NCBI RefSeq assembly: GCF_900156265.1
Contig: NZ_FTNE01000020.1
Location: 1 to 64,000 of the forward strand
Length of the DNA: 64,000 nt
DNA from: Acidiphilium rubrum
GTDB taxonomy: Bacteria; Pseudomonadota; Alphaproteobacteria; Acetobacterales; Acetobacteraceae
Direction: 5' to 3'
In this document: positions 34,550-45,226 of the stretch, piece by piece
Numbering within the stretch: the first letter of the stretch is position 1
Layout of the letters: the number at the start of each line of letters is the position of its first letter
The notes under the pieces: generated by a model
Told to the model about the DNA's origin: nothing
Database searches by the model: none
The model's input: only the letters and a program-made list of their open reading frames with translations
Made by a program: the position numbers and the translations under genes

Positions 34550-37305
34550 AACATCTCTATCGCAGTCTTATCCTCGCAACGCCGCTGGCCTTCTCGGCCA
34601 TCAGCCTCGCCCATGCCGATCCGGTCTCGCGCGCGCAGGGCTATATGGCGCAAGGCAAGCCGCGCGACGCCATGCTGGTGCTGCGCAATTACCTGCGCAA
34701 CCACACCACCGATGGCCCGGCCAATTTCATGCTGGCGAAGCTCGATCTCACACTCGGCAGTCCGGTGTCGGCCGAACGTGAGGCACGCGCTGCGCGCGCC
34801 GCGCACTATCAGCCCAACCGCGCGCTGACCCTGTTGCTCGATTCCTACCTGGCGCAGCGGCGCTACATCGATCTGCTGCATGATTTCCCGCTCGGCACGG
34901 CGACCGGCGATGCCGGTGCCCGCATCGAACTCGGCCGCGCCGCCGCCGAACAGGCGCTGCAACAGCCGGATCGCGCGACCGCCGACCTCGCCAAGGCGAA
35001 GAATTTCGACGACAAACTGCCCGCGGTCTGGCTGGCGCTGCAAACGGCGGCGCTCAGCCATGGCGATACCAAGGCCGCGGCCGACGACCTTGCGCACGCC
35101 AAGGCGCTCGACCCGAACGATCACCAGGTGGTGCTCGCGGAAGCGCGCGCAGCGCTTGCGGGCGGCCAGCCGAAAGACGCCATCGCTGCGCTCAATGCGC
35201 TGCTGGCCAAGGACCCGAGCGACCTCACTGCCCGGCTGACCCTGGCGAACGCGCTGATCGCCACCGGGGAGCCCGCGCAGGCGCAGACGGAGATTTCCAC
35301 GGTTCTGAAACTCGCCCCCGGTTCGGTCGGCGCACTCTACCTGCAGGCCGGTCTCTATGTCAGCCACCAGAAATGGAAACAGGCCCAAGCCGTTCTGCAA
35401 CGCCTGTCGCCGATCATGGCGGAGCTGCCAGGTGCCTATTTCCTGCAGGCGGAAACGCTGCTGCATCTCGGTGAGTTCGGCGCGGCGCAGCAGGATGCGG
35501 CGCATTACGTGGCGCATGTGCCGGGCGATCCGGCGGGGCGGCGCCTGCTCGCGGCACTGGCGCTGAAAAATCATCATCCGCATGTCGCCCTCTCGACGAT
35601 CGAGGCCGCAGGTGCGGCAGCGAAGCAGGATTTCGGCATGACGATGCTGCATGCCGCTGCGGAACAGGCGATCGGCAACATCGCGCAGGCCAAGACCGAC
35701 CTGACTTTGGCGGCCAGCCTGGCGCCCAAAAGTCCCGAGCCGCTGGCACATCTCGGTCAGATCGATCTGGCGATCGGCGATGTGCATGGCGCGACGGCAG
35801 CCTTTCAGAAGGCGGTGGCGCTCAGCCCATCCGATCCAATTTTGCAGGCAGCACTTGCCCAGGCGGCGATCGCCAGCGGCAATCAACCGGTTGCAACCGC
35901 GGCGATCGCGCAGCTCGATCATCTGAAAGGCCCGTCCGCCGGCGCGATGCTGGCGGCGGAACTGCATCTTGCCGCGTTCGACCTGCCGGCGGCACAGGCG
36001 GATTATCAGACCACGCTGAAGGCGCAGCCGGGCAATGTCGGCGCGATGCTCGGCCTCGCCCACATCGCCCTGCTGCAGGGCCATCAGGCCGAGGCGATCG
36101 CCATGACGACCAAGGCGGTGAAGGCCGACCCGACCAATCAGGCGGCGGTCTCGGCCCTGGCATCGCTGCTCGCGAGCACCAACGATTTTGCCAAGACCAA
36201 TACGGTTCTGCAGGCTGCGCACAAGGCGGCCCCCGATAATCCGGTGTTTATCGCCGATATCGCGAGCCTCGATATCCGCCTGAAAAAACTCGATCAGGCG
36301 AAGGCGCTGCTCGATGGCGTCGATCCGAAGCTGCAGAACAACCCGACGATCCTGGCCGCCCAGGCGCAGGTGGCGCTCGCGCGCAAGGATGTGCCTGGTG
36401 CCAAGACCGATCTGGCCGCGCTGATCAAACAGAATCCGCAAAACCTGGCCGCCAGGCTGGCGCTGATCCGGCTCGATGTCAGTTCCAAAGATCCGTCCGG
36501 CGCCGATGCGGTTCTCGCCGAAGGGCTCAACCTGGCACCAACCAACCCGACGCTGCTGCAAACCAAGGTCGGGCTGGCGTTCAAACAGGGCGGCATGACG
36601 GCGGCACTCGCGACCGCCAACAAGCTGGCGGCGGACCCTGCGCATCAGCCGGCGGCGTTGGTGTTGCCCGGCAAGCTCTATCTCGCCAATCACCAGCCCA
36701 AGCAGGCGGTTGCGGCGCTGCAGGCGGCGGCACAATCGCATCCCTCCGCCCAGATTGCGCTTAACCTCGCCGAAGCGCAGGCGATCAGCGGCGATCCGCA
36801 GGCGGCAAGGGCGACGCTCGATGCCGCGATCAAGACCTATGGCCCGTCGCCGGCGCTGGAAAATGCCGCCGGGCAGGTCGCGCTGGCGGCCAACGACCTG
36901 CCGGGCGCTGCGGCGCATTATCAGAGCGCGCTGAACAAAGCACCCAACGATGTGCTGGCGCTGAACAACCTCGCGTGGATCGCCGGCAAGCAGAAGGACA
37001 AAGCTGCCGCCGGTCTGGCCGCCCGCGCCTATGCGATCAGCCCGACGCCGCAGATCGCCGATACGCTCGGCTGGATTCTTGCCAAGCAGGCGAACAACAC
37101 AGCCCAGGCGCTGGTGCTGCTGGATCAGGCCCATCAGGGGATGCCGAACGATCCCAGCGTCGCCTATCATTACGCCACGGTGCTGGCCGAATCCGGCGAC
37201 AAGACCAAAGCAGCCGCCGTGCTCAAGCCGGTGTTGGCCGACAAGGCACCGTTCCCGGACCGGACGGCGGCGGAGAAGCTCGATGCCAGCCTCACGAAAT
37301 CCTGA
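34546..37305 (+). CDS. prsT: XrtA/PEP-CTERM system TPR-repeat protein PrsT
   Basis: 919 residues with signal peptide MKHLYRSLILATPLAFSAIS (cleavage after AHA), then tetratricopeptide repeats over almost the whole length (for example LANALIATGEPAQAQTEISTV and the C-terminal LAWIAGKQKDKAAAGLAARAY). Periplasmic scaffold conserved in exosortase-A loci and thought to hold the EPS assembly or sorting machinery; the Ala/Lys-rich repeats show little sequence conservation otherwise. Length matches the family. It directly follows prsR with a 4-bp overlap. Confidence 0.9.
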   Translation: MKHLYRSLILATPLAFSAISLAHADPVSRAQGYMAQGKPRDAMLVLRNYLRNHTTDGPANFMLAKLDLTLGSPVSAEREARAARAAHYQPNRALTLLLDSYLAQRRYIDLLHDFPLGTATGDAGARIELGRAAAEQALQQPDRATADLAKAKNFDDKLPAVWLALQTAALSHGDTKAAADDLAHAKALDPNDHQVVLAEARAALAGGQPKDAIAALNALLAKDPSDLTARLTLANALIATGEPAQAQTEISTVLKLAPGSVGALYLQAGLYVSHQKWKQAQAVLQRLSPIMAELPGAYFLQAETLLHLGEFGAAQQDAAHYVAHVPGDPAGRRLLAALALKNHHPHVALSTIEAAGAAAKQDFGMTMLHAAAEQAIGNIAQAKTDLTLAASLAPKSPEPLAHLGQIDLAIGDVHGATAAFQKAVALSPSDPILQAALAQAAIASGNQPVATAAIAQLDHLKGPSAGAMLAAELHLAAFDLPAAQADYQTTLKAQPGNVGAMLGLAHIALLQGHQAEAIAMTTKAVKADPTNQAAVSALASLLASTNDFAKTNTVLQAAHKAAPDNPVFIADIASLDIRLKKLDQAKALLDGVDPKLQNNPTILAAQAQVALARKDVPGAKTDLAALIKQNPQNLAARLALIRLDVSSKDPSGADAVLAEGLNLAPTNPTLLQTKVGLAFKQGGMTAALATANKLAADPAHQPAALVLPGKLYLANHQPKQAVAALQAAAQSHPSAQIALNLAEAQAISGDPQAARATLDAAIKTYGPSPALENAAGQVALAANDLPGAAAHYQSALNKAPNDVLALNNLAWIAGKQKDKAAAGLAARAYAISPTPQIADTLGWILAKQANNTAQALVLLDQAHQGMPNDPSVAYHYATVLAESGDKTKAAAVLKPVLADKAPFPDRTAAEKLDASLTKS

Positions 37306-37331
37306 GCTGACGATCGGACGGGCCACGCCAC

Positions 37332-38669
37332 ATGCTCCATAGCCTGATCCTGCTGGCGTTTCTGGCGGCGCTGACTGTTCTGGCGCTGATGAAGCCGATG
37401 GCCGGCGTCGTTGGCTATGAATGCTTCACCTTCATGAGCCCGCAGCAGGAAACCTACGGCATCACCGGCGCCCTGCCGGTCGCGCTGATCGTGGCGCTGG
37501 CAACTGTGGTGGGTTGCGTCATCAACCATGAGCCGAAGAAGTTTTCGTTCAACGGTGTGACGATTCTGGTGATCGCCTTCCTGCTGCAGGCGACCATCAG
37601 CACCATCTTTGCCCAGGCGCCGAGCACGATCGTGCTGCCGGTCTATACCGATCTGCTGAAGTCGCTGGGATTTCTGCTGCTGGTCGGCGCGCTGATGACG
37701 ACGCGCATGCGGATCCACGTGCTCGTGTGGCTGATCGTGCTGGCGATCGGCTATTATGGCGTCAAGGGCGGGCTGTTCACGCTGCTGAGCGGTGGCAATG
37801 ATCATGTCTACGGCCCGCCGAACAGCATTCTGAGCGACAACAACCAGTTGGCGGTCGGGCTGCTGACGGTGCTGCCGCTGATGAATTATCTACGGGTCAT
37901 TTCTGCCCATCGTATCGTGCGGATCGGCTTGACGATCGCGATGCTGCTGACCGTGATCGCGGTGGTCGGCACCTATTCGCGCGGCGGCCTGCTCGCCCTG
38001 TTCGCAATGAGCGCCTTTCTGTGGTGGAACAGCAAAGGTCGAATAAAATCCGGCGTTCTGATCGCGATCGGGCTCGCCGTCGCCATCAGTTTCATGCCGG
38101 CGCAATGGGTGGCGCGGATGCACAGCATCCAGCATTTTCACCATTCGGATTCCGCCAACGACCGGCTGACCGTGTGGCGCCAGGCGTTCGGCATCGCGCT
38201 TGCCAATCCGCTGGTTGGCGCGGGATTCAAGGCGACTGCCACACCCACGGTGATTCATCGCTATTATCCTGACGCTAACCAGCGCGCGACCCACAGTATC
38301 TGGTTTCAAATCGTCAGCCAGGGCGGTTTTCCGCTGCTGTTCATTTTCATCGCCCTGAATGTGGTGAGCGTGATCAAGCTGCATCGCATCCGCTGGCGAA
38401 CCAGGGGGGATCCCTCCTTGCGGTGGATCGATGAATTATGCCGGATGATCGAGGTGTCGATGATCGCGTTCCTGGTCGGCGGCTCGTTCCTGTCACTCGG
38501 CTACTATAGCCTGTTCTACACGCTGCTGATTATGGTCGGCGCGCTCGGGGTGATCGTGCAGGGGGTGCCGGCACGCAATGAAGTGCGATCGAGCGGCCGC
38601 GTGCTACAACCGGCGGTGCCGGGCGCGATCGAGCCCGCATGGCGCGGCCGGCGCGGCGTGCAGGGATAG
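37332..38669 (+). CDS. O-antigen-ligase-like membrane protein, exosortase A-associated
   Basis: 445 residues with about eleven hydrophobic segments. Conserved Wzy/WaaL-type features: PNSILSDNNQLAVGLL, GTYSRGGLLALFAM and the periplasmic loop with WRQAFGIALANPLVGAGF followed by ATHSIWFQIVSQGG containing the conserved His. The N-terminal GYECFTFMSPQQETYG is diagnostic of the putative O-glycosylation ligase of XrtA loci. It may polymerise the EPS repeat or attach glycan to protein. Cytoplasmic tail about 45 residues. 26 bp after prsT. Confidence 0.88.
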   Translation: MLHSLILLAFLAALTVLALMKPMAGVVGYECFTFMSPQQETYGITGALPVALIVALATVVGCVINHEPKKFSFNGVTILVIAFLLQATISTIFAQAPSTIVLPVYTDLLKSLGFLLLVGALMTTRMRIHVLVWLIVLAIGYYGVKGGLFTLLSGGNDHVYGPPNSILSDNNQLAVGLLTVLPLMNYLRVISAHRIVRIGLTIAMLLTVIAVVGTYSRGGLLALFAMSAFLWWNSKGRIKSGVLIAIGLAVAISFMPAQWVARMHSIQHFHHSDSANDRLTVWRQAFGIALANPLVGAGFKATATPTVIHRYYPDANQRATHSIWFQIVSQGGFPLLFIFIALNVVSVIKLHRIRWRTRGDPSLRWIDELCRMIEVSMIAFLVGGSFLSLGYYSLFYTLLIMVGALGVIVQGVPARNEVRSSGRVLQPAVPGAIEPAWRGRRGVQG

Positions 38670-38675
38670 TCGGAC

Positions 38676-38894
38676 ATGGAAGGTCTCTTTTTTCTCGCCG
38701 GTTTGTTTGCGATCGTCTGGCTCGCCTATTGGGTCGCGCAGGAAGGCCGCGGCGCGCCCGGTGCCAAGCGCAAATGGTCGCCGTTCGACTGGGCGGAGGA
38801 TGCAACGCCGCCCGCCGTTGAGCCGGCCAAGACCGCGCCGCGCCGTACCGGCGCATCCTGGCGGGACCGCGCGGTCGGCGACCGGAGGCGATGA
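38676..38894 (+). CDS. Small single-pass membrane protein of the EPS operon
   Basis: 72 residues: one N-terminal helix MEGLFFLAGLFAIVWLAYWV, then a charged tail (KRKWSPFDWAEDATPP, APRRTGASWRDRAVGD). No family recognised. It is wedged six bases after the ligase gene and overlaps the glycosyltransferase start (ATGA), which supports real translation. It could be an assembly or stability factor for the adjacent membrane proteins, but that is only suggested by position. Confidence 0.65.
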   Translation: MEGLFFLAGLFAIVWLAYWVAQEGRGAPGAKRKWSPFDWAEDATPPAVEPAKTAPRRTGASWRDRAVGDRRR

Positions 38895-40120
38895 CGCTCC
38901 GGCTCGTCACGATCTCCACGCTGTTTCCGAATCTGGCGATGCCCTCGCACGGCGTGTTCGTCGAAACCAGGCTGCGGCATCTGCTGGCCGATGAGGCGGT
39001 CGAAAGCGTCGTGCTCGCGCCGGTGGCCTGGATGCCGATCCGCGTGGCGCGGTTGGGCGACTGGGCGCGCCACGCCGCGGCACCGGCGCGCGAGACGCGG
39101 TTCGGCATCGATGTGCGGCATCCGCGCTATGTCGCGATCCCCCGCGTCGGCCAGGCGCTGACGCCGCATACCCTGTACTGGACGCTCAGGGCCGCGCTGC
39201 GCCGGTTGATCGCCGAGGGATATCAGCCGGATGCGATCGATGCGCATTACCTCTATCCCGATGGCGTCGCCGCCGCTTGGCTGGCGCGGGAATTTTCGCT
39301 GCCGCTGGTGCTGACGGCGCGCGGGTCGGATGTAACGCAATGGCCGGATTTCGCCCGGCCGCGCCGGCTGATCGGTGCGGCGATCCGCCAGGCGGATGCG
39401 CTGATCACGGTCAGCGAAGCGCTCGGCCGGGGGGTGGCGGCGCTGGGTGCCGACGCGGCAAACATTACCACGCTGCGCAATGGGGTGGATATCACGCTGT
39501 TCACCCCGCTCGACCGCGCGGCGGCGCGTGCCGCGATCGGGCTGGAAAACCCCTATATTCTGTCGGTCGGGCATCTGATCCCACGCAAGGGACATGATCG
39601 GGTGATCGAGGCGTTTGCCGCAATCGCCGATACCGTGCTCGCCGGACATGACCTGGTGATTGCGGGTGATGGGCCGGAGCGCGAGCGGTTGACCCAACTG
39701 GCCAAGTCACGCGGCCTTGCCGCACGGGTGCGGCTGGTCGGCGCGATGCCGCAGCCGCGGCTGCTGTTGTATTACAGCGGGGCGGATTGCCTGGTGCTCG
39801 CCTCGAGCCGGGAGGGGTGGGCGAACGTGCTGCTCGAAGCCATGGCATGCGGCACGCCGGTGGTGGCCTCACCAGCCGCCGGCAATGACGAGGTGGTGCG
39901 CGCGCGCGCCGCCGGGCTGGTCGCTGCGGATTTCACGCCGGCTGCCCTTGCCGCGGCGTTGCAATCATTGCTGGCCGATCCGCCGGCCAGGGCCGCGACC
40001 CGCGCCTATGCCGAGGCGCATGGCTGGCGCGAGATCAGCGCCGGGCAGCGCGCGATCTTCGAGCGCGTGATCAGTCGGCGGCAGCCTGCTCGCGCGCCAG
40101 AGCTTGTTCGATCAGGCTGA
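38891..40120 (+). CDS. Family 4 glycosyltransferase (TuaC-like)
   Basis: 409-residue GT-B enzyme. N-terminal domain VTISTLFPNLAMPSHGVFVE and DAIDAHYLYPDGVAAAWLA resembles teichuronic-acid glycosyltransferase TuaC. The C-terminal domain has ILSVGHLIPRKGHDRVIEAF, IAGDGPERERL and the E-x7-E donor site in SSREGWANVLLEAMACGTPVV. Last gene of the plus-strand EPS arm. Its 3' end overlaps the convergent lysyl-tRNA synthetase gene by 50 bp. Donor and acceptor unknown. Confidence 0.88.
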   Translation: MTLRLVTISTLFPNLAMPSHGVFVETRLRHLLADEAVESVVLAPVAWMPIRVARLGDWARHAAAPARETRFGIDVRHPRYVAIPRVGQALTPHTLYWTLRAALRRLIAEGYQPDAIDAHYLYPDGVAAAWLAREFSLPLVLTARGSDVTQWPDFARPRRLIGAAIRQADALITVSEALGRGVAALGADAANITTLRNGVDITLFTPLDRAAARAAIGLENPYILSVGHLIPRKGHDRVIEAFAAIADTVLAGHDLVIAGDGPERERLTQLAKSRGLAARVRLVGAMPQPRLLLYYSGADCLVLASSREGWANVLLEAMACGTPVVASPAAGNDEVVRARAAGLVAADFTPAALAAALQSLLADPPARAATRAYAEAHGWREISAGQRAIFERVISRRQPARAPELVRSG

Positions 40121-41642
40121 TGGTCGGGCCAACGCCGTAAAGCGCGATGAAGCCGCCGAAGCGCGGACCTTCGGACTGGCCGAGCAGGACCTGATAAAGG
40201 CAGCCGAACCAGTCCTTCAGGGAAGCGAAGGCATGCCGCTTGCCGACATCGTAGAGCAGGGTTTGCAGCGCATCGGCATCGGCCGGCGTGGTGGCAAGAG
40301 CCGTGGCCAGATCGTGCAGCGCCGCCCGTTCGAGCTCGGTTGCGGCGCGGTAGCGCTTGGTCGGCTTGACGAAATCCTGGTAGTATTTCACCGCGAAATC
40401 GACCAGCCGGGCCAGAAACGGCGAGGCTTCCGGGTTTGCGTCCGGCCGGTAGGCGCGGATGAAGCCCCACAGCATGTCCGGCGTTTCGGCGTTCACCACC
40501 GAGGCGAGGTTGAGCAGCATGCCGAACGGCACCGGGCTGCCGGATGAATTGGGGATGACGCCGCCGTGGATGAACCAGGCGGGATTATCCTCCGCGGTGC
40601 CGGTACCGGCGCACAGCGCATCGACGCTGGTCAGGTAATCATCGGTCGCGCGGGGGATCACGTCAAAAAACAGGCGCTTGGCGCGCTGTGGCGAGGCGAA
40701 CATGAACTGGCCGAGGCTTTCGGCCGGGGCATAGTTCAGCCACTCTTCGACCGAGAGGCCGTTGCCCTTCGACTTGCTGATTTTCTGCCCCTTGTCGTCG
40801 AGGAACAGTTCATAGGTGAAGGTTTCCGGCGGCTCGGCATCCATCGCGCGCACGATGGCGCTGGAGAGCCGCACGGAATCGATCAGATCCTTGCCCGACA
40901 TTTCGTAGTCGACCCCGAGCGCGTACCACCGCATCGCCCAATCTGCCTTCCATTGCAGCTTGGCGGCACCATCGTAGATCGAGGTTTCGAACACGGCGCC
41001 GGTCTCCGGATCGCGCCAGGTGACGCTGCCGGCATCGACATCGACCGCATCGATCGCGACCTGCATGACCACGCCGGTGCGCGGGTGCAGCGGCAGAATG
41101 GGCGAATAGGTCGCGCGCCGCTCCGGCCCGAGCGTGGGGCGGATGATGTCGCGAATGATATCGTGCCGCGCCGCGACCACGCGCAACGCATCGTTGAACC
41201 GGCCGGTGGTGTAGTATTCGGTCGAGGAGGCGAATTCGTATTCGAAGCCGAAACCATCGAGAAAGCTGCGCAGCCTTGCGTTGTTGTGGGCGCCGAAGCT
41301 CGCATGGGTGCCGAACGGATCCGGCACGCGGGTGAGCGGCTGGCCGATATAGGCTTGCAGCATCTCCTGCTGGGGCACGTTGCCGGGCACCTTGCGCAGC
41401 GCGTCCATATCATCGGAAAACGCGAGCAGGTTCGAGGGCAGACCGGTCAGTTTGGTGAAGGCGAGGCGAATCCACGAGGTCCGGGCAACCTCCATGAACG
41501 TGCCGATATGCGGCAGGCCAGAGGGGCCGTAGCCGGTTTCGAACAGCGCATGGGTTTTCCCTGAGCGGGCGAGGCGTTGGGCGACGCGCTCCGCCTCACG
41601 GAACGGCCAGCTGGTGGGGGATTTGATGTCTTGATCGGTCAT
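40071..41642 (-). CDS. lysK: Class I lysyl-tRNA synthetase
   Basis: 523 residues with the class I signature: GYGPSGLPHIGTFMEVAR (HIGH equivalent at 44-47) and the KMSKS loop in GQKISKSKGNG. Charges tRNA-Lys. Most bacteria use the unrelated class II enzyme; alphaproteobacteria commonly use this archaeal-type class I form, which helps place the organism. The last 50 bp overlap the end of the convergent GT4 gene, so both C-termini are encoded by both strands there. Stand-alone gene. Confidence 0.92.
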   Translation of the reverse strand: MTDQDIKSPTSWPFREAERVAQRLARSGKTHALFETGYGPSGLPHIGTFMEVARTSWIRLAFTKLTGLPSNLLAFSDDMDALRKVPGNVPQQEMLQAYIGQPLTRVPDPFGTHASFGAHNNARLRSFLDGFGFEYEFASSTEYYTTGRFNDALRVVAARHDIIRDIIRPTLGPERRATYSPILPLHPRTGVVMQVAIDAVDVDAGSVTWRDPETGAVFETSIYDGAAKLQWKADWAMRWYALGVDYEMSGKDLIDSVRLSSAIVRAMDAEPPETFTYELFLDDKGQKISKSKGNGLSVEEWLNYAPAESLGQFMFASPQRAKRLFFDVIPRATDDYLTSVDALCAGTGTAEDNPAWFIHGGVIPNSSGSPVPFGMLLNLASVVNAETPDMLWGFIRAYRPDANPEASPFLARLVDFAVKYYQDFVKPTKRYRAATELERAALHDLATALATTPADADALQTLLYDVGKRHAFASLKDWFGCLYQVLLGQSEGPRFGGFIALYGVGPTISLIEQALAREQAAAD

Positions 41643-41750
41643 GGGTTGGGTTTAGGGTCGGCGCACGGCGGGGTCAAACGCCGGGAGCGTTGGGCTGCAC
41701 GGCATTGTCCGGCGTCGCATTATCGGAACGCGCGGCGCCGGATCATCCCA

Positions 41751-44129
41751 TCATCGCGCCCACCGCCAGTCGCGCACTTCCGGCATATCCTCGCCGTGCT
41801 CGCCGATATAGAGCCGGTGGCGTTCCATCGTGGTCCAGTACCGCGCCGTCGCGGCCTCGACCGCGCCGTGCAGGCGCGGGATGCGCATGATCGCATCGAG
41901 CGCCAGCTGATAGCGATCGAGGTTGTTCAACACCACCATGTCGAACGGCGTGGTCGTGGTGCCCTCCTCCTGATAGCCGCGCACGTGGAAATTATCGTGA
42001 TTATGCCGCCGGTAGACAAGTTTATGGATCATCGCGGGATAGCCGTGGAACGCGAAGATCACCGGCCTGTCGGTGGTGAACAGATCATCGAAATCCCGGT
42101 CGTCCAACCCGTGCGGATGCGCCGATTGCGGTTGCAGCGCCATCAGATCGACCACATTGACCACGCGGATGCGAATATCCGGCACATAATCGCGCAGCAA
42201 CGTCACGGCCGCCATGATCTCCAGCGTCGGCACATCGCCGGCGCAGGCCATCACCACATCGGGCTCCCCCGCGGTATCGCTCGCCCAGTCCCAGATGCTC
42301 GCACCGGCGGTGCAGTGGCGCACCGCCTGCTCCATCGTGAGCCACTGAAACTCCGGCTGTTTGCCCGCGATGATCAGATTGATATATTTACGACTCCGCA
42401 AGCAATGATCGGCGACCGAGAGCAGGCAATTGGCATCCGGCGGCAGATAGATCCGCACGACATCCGCCTTCTTGTTGGCGACATGATCGATGAAACCAGG
42501 GTCCTGATGCGAGAACCCGTTATGGTCCTGCCGCCAGACATGCGAGGTGAGCAGATAATTCAAGGAAGCGATCGGTTTGCGCCAGGCGATGGTGCGGCTG
42601 ACCTTGAGCCATTTCGCATGCTGGTTGAACATGGAATCGATGATGTGAATGAACGCTTCGTAGCAGGAGAATAATCCGTGCCGGCCGGTGAGCAGATAGG
42701 CTTCGAGCCAGCCTTCGCACATGTGCTCGCTCAGAATCTCCATCACCCGGCCCTGGGCGCTCAGATCGGTGTCGGTCGCGATGGCGGCCGCCATCCATTC
42801 CTTGCCGCTGACCTGATAGACAGCATCCAACCGGTTCGAGGCGGTCTCGTCAGGCCCGAACAGCCGAAAATTCGCGGCCGCGAGATTGAGCTTCATCACC
42901 TCGCGCAAAAACCCACCAAGCACCCTGGTCGCCTCGGCGGTGGCAGAACCCGGCGTGGGCACATCCACGGCATGATCAGAGAGATGCGGCATCACCAGCG
43001 GGACCAATACCTCACCGCCGTTCGCGTGCGGGTTGGACCCCATGCGGCGATGGCCGGTGGGGGCGAGCGATGCGTATTCATCGCGCAGCTTGCCTTGCGC
43101 ATCGAATAATTCGCCCGGTCGGTAGCTGCGCATCCATTCATCGAGTTGCCTGAGATGATCAGGATTTTTGAAATCCGCGAGCGGCACCTGATGCGCGCGC
43201 CAGGTGCCTTCGACCGGTTTGCCATCGACGAATTTCGGCCCGGTCCAGCCCTTCGGGCTGCGCAGCACGATCATCGGCCAGCGCGGCCGCTCCGGCGTGG
43301 CGGTGTCGCTGCCCGTACGAGCCCGGGTCTGGATCGCGCGGATCTTGTCGAACACGATATCGAGCGTCGCCGCCATCGCCTGATGCATCAGCGTTGGATC
43401 GTCGCCGGCGACGACATGCGGATCATAGCCATAGCCGCGCAGCAGAGCGTCCAGTTCATCGGGCGTGATGCGCGCGAGCACGGTCGGGTTGGCAATCTTG
43501 AAGCCATTCAAATGAAGAATCGGCAGCACCGCGCCATCGCGCACCGGGTTGAGAAATTTATTCGAATGCCAGCTGGTCGCCAGCGCGCCGGTTTCGGCCT
43601 CGCCATCACCGATCACGCAGCTGACGATCAACCCCGGATTATCGAACGCCGCGCCATAGGCATGGGCAAGCGAATACCCCAGTTCACCGCCTTCGTGAAT
43701 CGAACCCGGCGTGCCCGGCGAGACGTGGCTGGGAATGCCATAGGGCCAGGAAAATTGCCGGAACAAGCGATGCAGCCCGCTGCGGCTGCGCTCGATATCC
43801 GGGTAGCGCTCGGTATAGGAGCCTTCCAGATAGGTCTGCGCCACCACCCCGGGTCCGCCATGACCGGGGCCGGCAATATAGATCATGTCGAGATCGCGTT
43901 CGGTGATCATCCGATTGAGATGAACATAGATGAAATTGAGCCCCGGCGTGGTGCCCCAATGACCCAACAGCCGCGGCTTGATGTGCGCAAGCGTCAGCGG
44001 CACATCGAGCAGCGGATTGTCCTTCAGATAGATCTGCCCAACCGACAGGTAATTTGCCGCCCGCCAATAGCCATCCATCCGCCGCAGCAGATCTGGTGAT
44101 AAAGGTGCGCGTTGATGGATATCGGGCAT
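41751..44129 (-). CDS. xfp: Phosphoketolase (xylulose-5-P/fructose-6-P)
   Basis: 792-residue thiamine-diphosphate enzyme splitting xylulose 5-phosphate or fructose 6-phosphate with phosphate into acetyl-phosphate plus glyceraldehyde 3-phosphate or erythrose 4-phosphate. Family motifs: [37 protein letters not shown], the TDP-binding [18 protein letters not shown], and SHQDPGF in the pyrimidine domain. Last gene of the leftward operon, 37 bp after adhP, with ribosome site GGAGAG. Its acetyl-phosphate can feed the MaoC-Pta fusion and acetate kinase encoded by the divergent operon. Confidence 0.93.
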   Translation of the reverse strand: MPDIHQRAPLSPDLLRRMDGYWRAANYLSVGQIYLKDNPLLDVPLTLAHIKPRLLGHWGTTPGLNFIYVHLNRMITERDLDMIYIAGPGHGGPGVVAQTYLEGSYTERYPDIERSRSGLHRLFRQFSWPYGIPSHVSPGTPGSIHEGGELGYSLAHAYGAAFDNPGLIVSCVIGDGEAETGALATSWHSNKFLNPVRDGAVLPILHLNGFKIANPTVLARITPDELDALLRGYGYDPHVVAGDDPTLMHQAMAATLDIVFDKIRAIQTRARTGSDTATPERPRWPMIVLRSPKGWTGPKFVDGKPVEGTWRAHQVPLADFKNPDHLRQLDEWMRSYRPGELFDAQGKLRDEYASLAPTGHRRMGSNPHANGGEVLVPLVMPHLSDHAVDVPTPGSATAEATRVLGGFLREVMKLNLAAANFRLFGPDETASNRLDAVYQVSGKEWMAAAIATDTDLSAQGRVMEILSEHMCEGWLEAYLLTGRHGLFSCYEAFIHIIDSMFNQHAKWLKVSRTIAWRKPIASLNYLLTSHVWRQDHNGFSHQDPGFIDHVANKKADVVRIYLPPDANCLLSVADHCLRSRKYINLIIAGKQPEFQWLTMEQAVRHCTAGASIWDWASDTAGEPDVVMACAGDVPTLEIMAAVTLLRDYVPDIRIRVVNVVDLMALQPQSAHPHGLDDRDFDDLFTTDRPVIFAFHGYPAMIHKLVYRRHNHDNFHVRGYQEEGTTTTPFDMVVLNNLDRYQLALDAIMRIPRLHGAVEAATARYWTTMERHRLYIGEHGEDMPEVRDWRWAR

Positions 44130-44166
44130 GATCTCTCCGTTCGTCGTCGAATAACGCAGCCGGGAC

Positions 44167-45201
44167 TTAGGTATGCGCGAAGTCGATCACCACCCGCGCC
44201 GGTACATCGCCATGCTCAAGGCGCTGCAACACCTCGTTGATCGCCGAGAGCGGTTGCGGTTCGATATCGGCTTTCACCTTGCCCTGGGCGGCGAAAGCCA
44301 GCGCTTCGGCCATGTCGTGCCTGGTGCCCACGAAGGAGCCGCGGATCGTGATGCAATTGGCCACCACATCGAACAGCGGGATCGGAAATTCGCCTGGCGG
44401 CAGGCCGACCAGTACGCAGATGCCGTGCTTGCGAGTCATCGCCACACCCTGGTTGAAGGCGATCAGCGAGGGCGCGGTGATCAACACGCCATGGGCGCCG
44501 CCGTCCGTCAGTTTCTTGACCGCGGCGGCCGGATCGCCCGATTTCGCGTTGACCACGCAATCGGCGCCGAGCGTGGTGGCCTGGGCCAGTTTGCGATCGT
44601 CGATATCGACCGCGCAGACCATCAACCCCATCACCTTGGCGTATTGAATCGCCAGATGCCCGAGGCCGCCGGCCCCGGAAATGGCGACCCATTCGCCCGG
44701 CCGCGCGCCGGTTTCCTTCAGCCCCTTATAGGTGGTGATGCCGGCGCAGATGATCGGTGCTGCCGCAAGCGCATCGAGCCCGGACGGGATATGCGCGACG
44801 TAATCAGGGTCGGCGAGAATGTATTCGGCGAAACCACCGTTTTTCGTATAGCCGCCGAACTCCGCTTCGGCGCACACCGTCTCCCACGCGGTCAGACAAT
44901 ATTCGCAGTGACCGCACGCAGAATAGAGCCATGGCACGCCGACCCGATCGCCCGCTTTGACAATCGTGACCCCCGCGCCAACCGCCGAAACGATGCCGAT
45001 GCCTTCATGGCCGGGAATGAACGGCAGTTTCGGCTTCAGCGGCCAATCGCCATGGGCGGCGTGCAGATCGGTGTGACAGACGCCGCAGGCCTCGGTCTTG
45101 ACCACGATCTGGCCCGGGCCGGGCGTGGGGATCGCCCATTCGCGCAGCACCAGCGGTTTACCGAAGGCTTCGACCACGGCGGAATGCATTGTGGTTGCCA
45201 T
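44167..45201 (-). CDS. adhP: Zinc-dependent alcohol dehydrogenase, AdhP type
   Basis: 344 residues of the MDR family. Catalytic zinc ligand region [27 protein letters not shown], structural zinc cysteines in [18 protein letters not shown], and Rossmann motif [19 protein letters not shown], with an Asp in CAVDIDD that favours NAD(H). Closely resembles ethanol-active AdhP. Ribosome site AGGAGATAATT precedes the ATG. 25 bp after pntB. Probably interconverts ethanol and acetaldehyde within this redox operon. Confidence 0.9.
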   Translation of the reverse strand: MATTMHSAVVEAFGKPLVLREWAIPTPGPGQIVVKTEACGVCHTDLHAAHGDWPLKPKLPFIPGHEGIGIVSAVGAGVTIVKAGDRVGVPWLYSACGHCEYCLTAWETVCAEAEFGGYTKNGGFAEYILADPDYVAHIPSGLDALAAAPIICAGITTYKGLKETGARPGEWVAISGAGGLGHLAIQYAKVMGLMVCAVDIDDRKLAQATTLGADCVVNAKSGDPAAAVKKLTDGGAHGVLITAPSLIAFNQGVAMTRKHGICVLVGLPPGEFPIPLFDVVANCITIRGSFVGTRHDMAEALAFAAQGKVKADIEPQPLSAINEVLQRLEHGDVPARVVIDFAHT

Positions 45202-45226
45202 AATTATCTCCTGTTGAAGGGTGTGA

